Source: Lachnotalea glycerini (lineage in GTDB: Bacteria > Bacillota > Clostridia > Lachnospirales > Lachnospiraceae). Taken from it: DNA of 64,000 nucleotides. A program made the position numbers and the translations under genes. This document shows, piece by piece, positions 61,001 through 64,000 of the stretch (the first letter of the stretch is position 1; each line of letters begins with the position of its first letter). The stretch lies in assembly GCF_003201285.1 (NCBI RefSeq), contig NZ_QICS01000009.1:1-64000 (forward strand), in the 5' to 3' direction. The notes under the pieces were generated by a model. It saw nothing but the letters and a program-made list of their open reading frames with translations, was not told the origin of the DNA and did no database searches.

Positions 61001-61555
61001 AGCGGCTATAGTCATTCGGTTAAGTGGTATCCCTGTATGTATGCATGCATCAGCAAAATATTCGTATTGGTCTGGATCCATTTGTGACCAAATGCGAATT
61101 ATGTGCATTGCATTGCTTCTATATGTCTCATTTCCTGTTACATAGTATAAAATAGCCTGTGTATATGCTTTTAAAGCATCTGATATAAACTTTGAATTAA
61201 CCCCCTGACTATTAAATGCGTATGTCCCAGGCTTGGATGTGTCTAAACTGCTTTGATTACTTGAAGTAACACTGACTGAGGCTGCCGATGACTCTAGCAT
61301 TGCATTAAAATAAGTATTCCATGGCTCTATCTTATTTCGTACCTTATTTCGGACATTATCAAGCAGTTTCTTATTTAAACCGATTCCTGGATGTTGAAAT
61401 CCACTTTCCGCATTGGTTTCCTCTGTAATAGCAGGTAGATAATCTGTAAAAACTACTGTTGTATCGGCTGCAGAAACAGGAAGCGCCCACATTTGTAAAG
61501 CTTGTAGCAATATAGCATTAAAAACGATTCGTTTTATATTTTTAAATTTACCCAT
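58064..61555 (-). CDS. Large secreted alginate-lyase-like polysaccharide lyase with two F5/8-type C domains, 1163 aa
   Basis: A signal peptide (to about residue 30, ending SAAD) precedes an alginate-lyase-type (alpha/alpha) domain of about 400 residues; markers are LLDNVRNKVRNKIEPWNTYFNAM, the helices around YYVTGNETYRSNAMHIIRIWSQM and the catalytic-region MNQHNYTVLGAMSGYLFAD. An Ig-like domain lies near 607-700, a FIVAR-like helical stretch near 700-770, and discoidin-like (CBM32-type) domains near 780-905 and 1017-1163. Large size and binding modules suggest surface or extracellular polymer degradation. It lies downstream of an Lpl-type ABC transporter, so the pair resembles a Gram-positive polysaccharide utilisation locus. 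The substrate may be a uronate-containing glycan rather than alginate itself. Confidence 0.78.
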   Translation of the reverse strand: MGKFKNIKRIVFNAILLQALQMWALPVSAADTTVVFTDYLPAITEETNAESGFQHPGIGLNKKLLDNVRNKVRNKIEPWNTYFNAMLESSAASVSVTSSNQSSLDTSKPGTYAFNSQGVNSKFISDALKAYTQAILYYVTGNETYRSNAMHIIRIWSQMDPDQYEYFADACIHTGIPLNRMTIAAEILRYTSCKTQALEWTSDDTDNFINHLINPVIETFQSDQNQFMNQHNYTVLGAMSGYLFADNLEGYEKTVEWFTVNATANDQGYSGSIKQLFRYIDTEAEIGQKVSDGTLVEGHVQHVEMGRDQAHAGGDLTNSVILSRMLLAQGTKVDPVNGTVSTAANAVGPYEFLEDRILAAADYFWQYMLGYDTAWTKVAYSIASDETVKDTYNYISPSYRGRFNTANFWDLYSYYTYVKGEDVAKKAPYYYEAFTKKLPSNFYYEGSLNINWNNVDGGGDFWLYLPDEAEEDAALFLGKEQTSPYIIEIEDRYTAFDENSCTKSDEDGTSYVRLTATKGGSKIALLNASTSNKTVGFMIRTNGTAMLEMSPGINDTLVIPDTSNEWRYVAYTMDDNQSLGDILYLKVIGNATTVDLDFLNVNAGALLTPPTFTAGDTEVKLIAYKNSLIRFDFTATDSSSSDSIIYEGYDIPDSSELNTDSGCFTWTPTKAGTYSFVIAASDKTTVTANNVTITVANDRSLAVQEATALYDSDKIYVEASLKNYQTEYSNTIALMESDSDEEFSQQLQKLYTAANNLELVTPLLESDKSIDYPDIVESSTFSTSITNMVDGNPGTGVSYLFAPSKYHILDFGPDYKVSATGFGFQSNIFADRLAGSAVFGSNDKTTWTRLTPELTAFTQDFQTLDVADEYKNLSYRYIKIQLLNNYPDVIHNSTQNLFELSEFRIYGQRYEIGNKIESVSIGSDQSVSSKVSLGDTIKLTIKATEAIQNLSVQIQGQDAIVSSEDNIHWLAEAVMGDVPTGEVSFSIDYEKADGSKGNTVYQTTDDSYLFLVDGSKLLDVNLLASVTASDVQWPGTGLSADKVGYLIFDGDITTYGDLNTSSGSYYTIDFKEGKSVDLSEIVLMPRAGYDTRLNGLIIQGSNDNETWTNLTNKVTDAQEGIWYDIQYDDLLKHESYRYIRIYNDASWNGNVSEVEFYGDYNKE

Positions 61556-61633
61556 AATCTATTTCACCCTTTCTAATTCAATCATTCGTGCATGATAAGA
61601 ATACTCTCCCATTTTTTGCTTCTATTACAAAAA

Positions 61634-61672
61634 GTGTACTCCTGCCCTCTTCACATAACGGCAAGAGTACAC
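61634..61672 (-). terminator. Terminator after the oligosaccharide-binding-protein gene
   Basis: GTGTACTC plus GCC pair with GGC plus GAGTACAC (two-base internal loop) across a 12-base loop; the minus-strand tail is TTTTTG. It lies between the binding-protein and lyase genes and may lower lyase expression. Confidence 0.8.
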
Positions 61673-61712
61673 CCTCATCTGGCATTTAAAATACCTTCAT
61701 TTACTCTTTCAT

Positions 61713-63353
61713 TTATTTTTTGCTATCTAAAAATGTTTGAATCTGACTGATTAATTCTGCTCTGATTTTATCCAGTCCGGCATTTTCACAAGCATCATGA
61801 TATTCTTTTATTTTAGATGCTGTATCTGTTCCATATGCCGCCCACTCAAATTTATAATCTGAGGTATATGCGCTAATGGTTGCGACTTCACTCTCTACAC
61901 TAGATGAATCAAAATTAAAACCAGCTAATGGACTTAACGTATAAGAGTCTTGATTGTACATGTAGTCATAAACCTTATTTGCGGTTTCATCACTGACTAC
62001 TTCTTCATCGTATCTGATATAAGATGGGTTCCAAGTAAAGGAATATCCAGGCATTACATAAGATTCTGCATCTAGTGTTCGATACGCATTATCACCAATT
62101 GACTCCCAGTCTTCTCCTTCTATGCCATATTGGAACAAATCATGGTTTTCCTTTGATAACCACATCCAGTCTAAAAATGCCATAACCGCATCAGTTTTTT
62201 CTGACCAAGTGGGAACGCACAAGAAATTCCATGCCTGCTCATTGCTGATGGTTGCTTGAGGCGTAAAGTTTCTTTGCTGATCATCCATGATAAAGAAGCC
62301 AAGCTTTGCGTCTGAAACAGCATTCTTAATATTTTTTGTATGTGTCATCCATTCTGTAGCTGTTCCTAGTGTTGCTGCACAAAGACCTGTATCAAATGAA
62401 GTATCGTCACTATTTGAGACTGCATCACTATTGATATACTTAGTCCAGTCATTCAGACTCTCATACCATTCGCCAATATAATCCTTATTATATCCATCTG
62501 GAAAGCTCGTAAAGTGAGATGCATCGTCACCCACAACTGCAGCATCCAGAACTTTCGTGCTGTCACTGTTTAATGCTACATAAAATTTTGCACCCGAATT
62601 GTACATATAAATATTACTTCTTCTGTTTGAGAGATTCGGATTTTGAAACTCTGTCATACCTTGAGATCCGGTTACATTCCATACGGATGTCAGACCCTCC
62701 TCATCCAAATGTGATGAGATTCCCTCAAAGTATTGCTTCAAGGTGTCATAATCAGTGATTTCAGGCAAATTATACTTTTCACGAAGATCCTCGCGATAAA
62801 CGATTCCTTTCAAATCTTCATAAGATTCTGCAAGAGGAATTGCATTTATTTTATCATTAAAGGAATTCGCTTCCAAATAGTCCTCGCTAAAAGCTGCTTT
62901 CAGACCCGGATAAGCATCATTGTTAAAATAACTCGACAAATCTTTAAATACTCCATCATTGATTTTATCACTTAGTCCCTGCCATGAACCAACAAACATT
63001 AAGTCATAATCTTCCTGCGCTGTTACTGCCAGAGTAAGCTTATCAGCATAATCGGCACCTTCCACATAAGATATATTCACCTTGATTTTACTTAATACTG
63101 GATCATCCTTTACCTTTTCATAATATACATCCAAAACCTTATCTATATTTGTTACGGGATTCATGACACGTATGTTGATTGTTGTCATATCCTCTGATTC
63201 TGCGTCAGAAGCTTCCTGATTCGACGTTTCAGAGGTTGAGCTGTTATCCGTGTCCTTAGTACTGCTGCTTTCCGATTTAGAGCAGCCGGCTAAAAGCATG
63301 GCCATCACTATTATAAGTGACAAGGTTGCTTTCATTTTTTTCTTTCTTTTCAT
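61713..63353 (-). CDS. Extracellular oligosaccharide-binding lipoprotein, LplA-like, 546 aa
   Basis: Family 1-type solute-binding protein. The lipobox LLAGCS places the lipidated cysteine near residue 24, followed by a Ser/Thr/Glu/Asp-rich linker to about residue 55. The rest matches the LplA/DUF3502 group: TINIRVMNPVTNIDKVLDVYYEK, AVTAQEDYDLMFVGSWQ, FLCVPTWSEKTDAVMAFLDWMW and GFNFDSSSVESEVATISAY near the C-terminus. It pairs with the LplC-like permease immediately upstream, 73 bases away. The ligand is probably an oligosaccharide released by the neighbouring lyase. Confidence 0.87.
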   Translation of the reverse strand: MKRKKKMKATLSLIIVMAMLLAGCSKSESSSTKDTDNSSTSETSNQEASDAESEDMTTINIRVMNPVTNIDKVLDVYYEKVKDDPVLSKIKVNISYVEGADYADKLTLAVTAQEDYDLMFVGSWQGLSDKINDGVFKDLSSYFNNDAYPGLKAAFSEDYLEANSFNDKINAIPLAESYEDLKGIVYREDLREKYNLPEITDYDTLKQYFEGISSHLDEEGLTSVWNVTGSQGMTEFQNPNLSNRRSNIYMYNSGAKFYVALNSDSTKVLDAAVVGDDASHFTSFPDGYNKDYIGEWYESLNDWTKYINSDAVSNSDDTSFDTGLCAATLGTATEWMTHTKNIKNAVSDAKLGFFIMDDQQRNFTPQATISNEQAWNFLCVPTWSEKTDAVMAFLDWMWLSKENHDLFQYGIEGEDWESIGDNAYRTLDAESYVMPGYSFTWNPSYIRYDEEVVSDETANKVYDYMYNQDSYTLSPLAGFNFDSSSVESEVATISAYTSDYKFEWAAYGTDTASKIKEYHDACENAGLDKIRAELISQIQTFLDSKK

Positions 63354-63426
63354 ACCTATATCCTCCTTTTATTTATCATTCACTTTGCTATGAAAGATTC
63401 ATATGCAAAGAAAATTTCATTCCTTA

Positions 63427-64000
63427 TCATCCTTTGATGGAACCAACCATAATACCAGAAGTAAAATACTTCTGAACAAACGGATAAACAAATATAACAG
63501 GACCAATCGTTACAACAGCAGTAGCCATTCGAATTGAATTACTCGGAAGATTTGAGAATGACTGTCCTGTCATACGCGCCATTTCCTTTATTGCATCCAT
63601 GGATCTTGTTAAATTCATAATATAATACTGCAATGGAAACAAGTCTTTACTATCTATATAAAGCATCGCATTATACCACTGGTTCCAATACATCAATGCA
63701 TAAAACAAACTAATTGTAGCTATACCTGGAATTGATACAGGTAATATTACCTTGGTTAAAATCTTAATGTCATTTGCTCCATCAATGTATGCTGCTTCTG
63801 ATAGCTCTTCCGGTATTGACCTAAAGAAGTTCTTCAACATGAACATATTCCATGGATTTAATAAGACCGGAATAATTAAAACCCATATGTTATCTCTGAA
63901 ATTCATGTATTTTGATATTAATAAATACGATGGAACAAGCCCTCCATTAAACAGCATGGTGAAATAAACAAAAAAACTAATAGGAGTTTTATACTTTACT
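63427..64000 (-). CDS. Carbohydrate ABC transporter permease, LplC/YtcP family, partial at the right edge
   Basis: The 5' end lies beyond the window: the frame stays open from the internal Met at 63957 back to 64000, reading KYKTPISFFVYFT, which is the conserved LplC/YtcP stretch before MLFNGGLVPSYLL. The ABC-coupling EAA motif EAAYIDGANDIKILTKVILP is intact, and the C-terminus FVQKYFTSGIMVGSIKG is the usual family ending. At least four membrane helices are visible. A partner permease (LplB) is expected outside the window. Confidence 0.9.
   Translation of the reverse strand, partial: VKYKTPISFFVYFTMLFNGGLVPSYLLISKYMNFRDNIWVLIIPVLLNPWNMFMLKNFFRSIPEELSEAAYIDGANDIKILTKVILPVSIPGIATISLFYALMYWNQWYNAMLYIDSKDLFPLQYYIMNLTRSMDAIKEMARMTGQSFSNLPSNSIRMATAVVTIGPVIFVYPFVQKYFTSGIMVGSIKG

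Overview
The window is AT-rich DNA from an anaerobic, low-GC Gram-positive bacterium. The gene set points to Clostridia and most likely to a plant-polysaccharide-degrading Lachnospiraceae relative: an NADH-linked trimeric [FeFe] hydrogenase, a secreted GH5 cellulase, secreted CE6- and CE4-type esterases, Gram-positive lipoprotein sugar-binding proteins, strong AGGAGG ribosome binding sites and frequent TTG/GTG starts. No rRNA, tRNA, CRISPR array, integrase or transposase gene was seen. This taxonomic reading is inference from gene content.

Layout, left to right. 1-137: what looks like the 5' part of a group II intron (minus strand), cut by the window edge and lying just after a terminator. 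241-1163: a nitroreductase and quinol-monooxygenase pair. 1345-4056: a PMCA-type Ca2+ ATPase. 4195-6849: a TetM-like ribosomal protection GTPase fused to a Rae1/YacP-type NYN RNase domain, the most intriguing gene here. 7188-11331: hydrogenase HydC-HydB-HydA. 11638-12534: a response regulator/diguanylate cyclase. 12601-23997 (minus): a sugar or sugar-alcohol catabolic island with an RbsABC-type transporter, two zinc alcohol dehydrogenases, two SDRs, a ribulokinase, a ROK regulator and an AllA-like protein. 24583-29532: a second ROK regulator, a divergent GH5 cellulase, MgtC and a CE6-type esterase. 29816-32166: a P1B metal ATPase and CsoR with three CsoR boxes. 32222-37588: the complete liv branched-chain amino acid ABC operon ending in a cytidylate-kinase-like gene. 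37834-38865: an unknown gene divergent from an XRE regulator. 38941-43997: a TetR-controlled MFS plus FtsX-type ABC unit. 44222-50160: the full agmatine deiminase pathway (aguD, ptcA, aguA, arcC) with a divergent membrane LuxR-type AguR. 50296-52861: a secreted 14-repeat propeller protein and a CE4 deacetylase. 53382-57967: an atypical Nramp-like transporter, a DapA-family lyase, a divergent LacI regulator and a nitrilase. 58064-64000: a large secreted alginate-lyase-like protein with an Lpl-type oligosaccharide ABC transporter that runs off the right edge.

How the genes work together. Several blocks are self-contained circuits whose control sites can be read directly. These are CsoR boxes upstream of both csoR and the metal pump; a TetR palindrome upstream of tetR; tandem ATCTTTT-type repeats between aguR and the agmatine operon; perfect or near-perfect LacI operators immediately downstream of the -10 elements of both divergent promoters; and a TTTTATA-N6-TTTTATA motif found three times exactly and once degenerately in front of the sugar island units and in the ROK/cellulase intergenic region. 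In both the sugar and the liv ABC operons, a hairpin sits between the binding-protein gene and the downstream transporter genes.

The best candidates for undescribed biology are the GTPase-RNase fusion (4195-6849), the Nramp-fold transporter lacking its metal-ligand motifs beside a lyase (53382-55715), the 14-repeat secreted propeller (50296-52092) and a pair of diverged intergenic elements (24387-24520 and 44048-44177).
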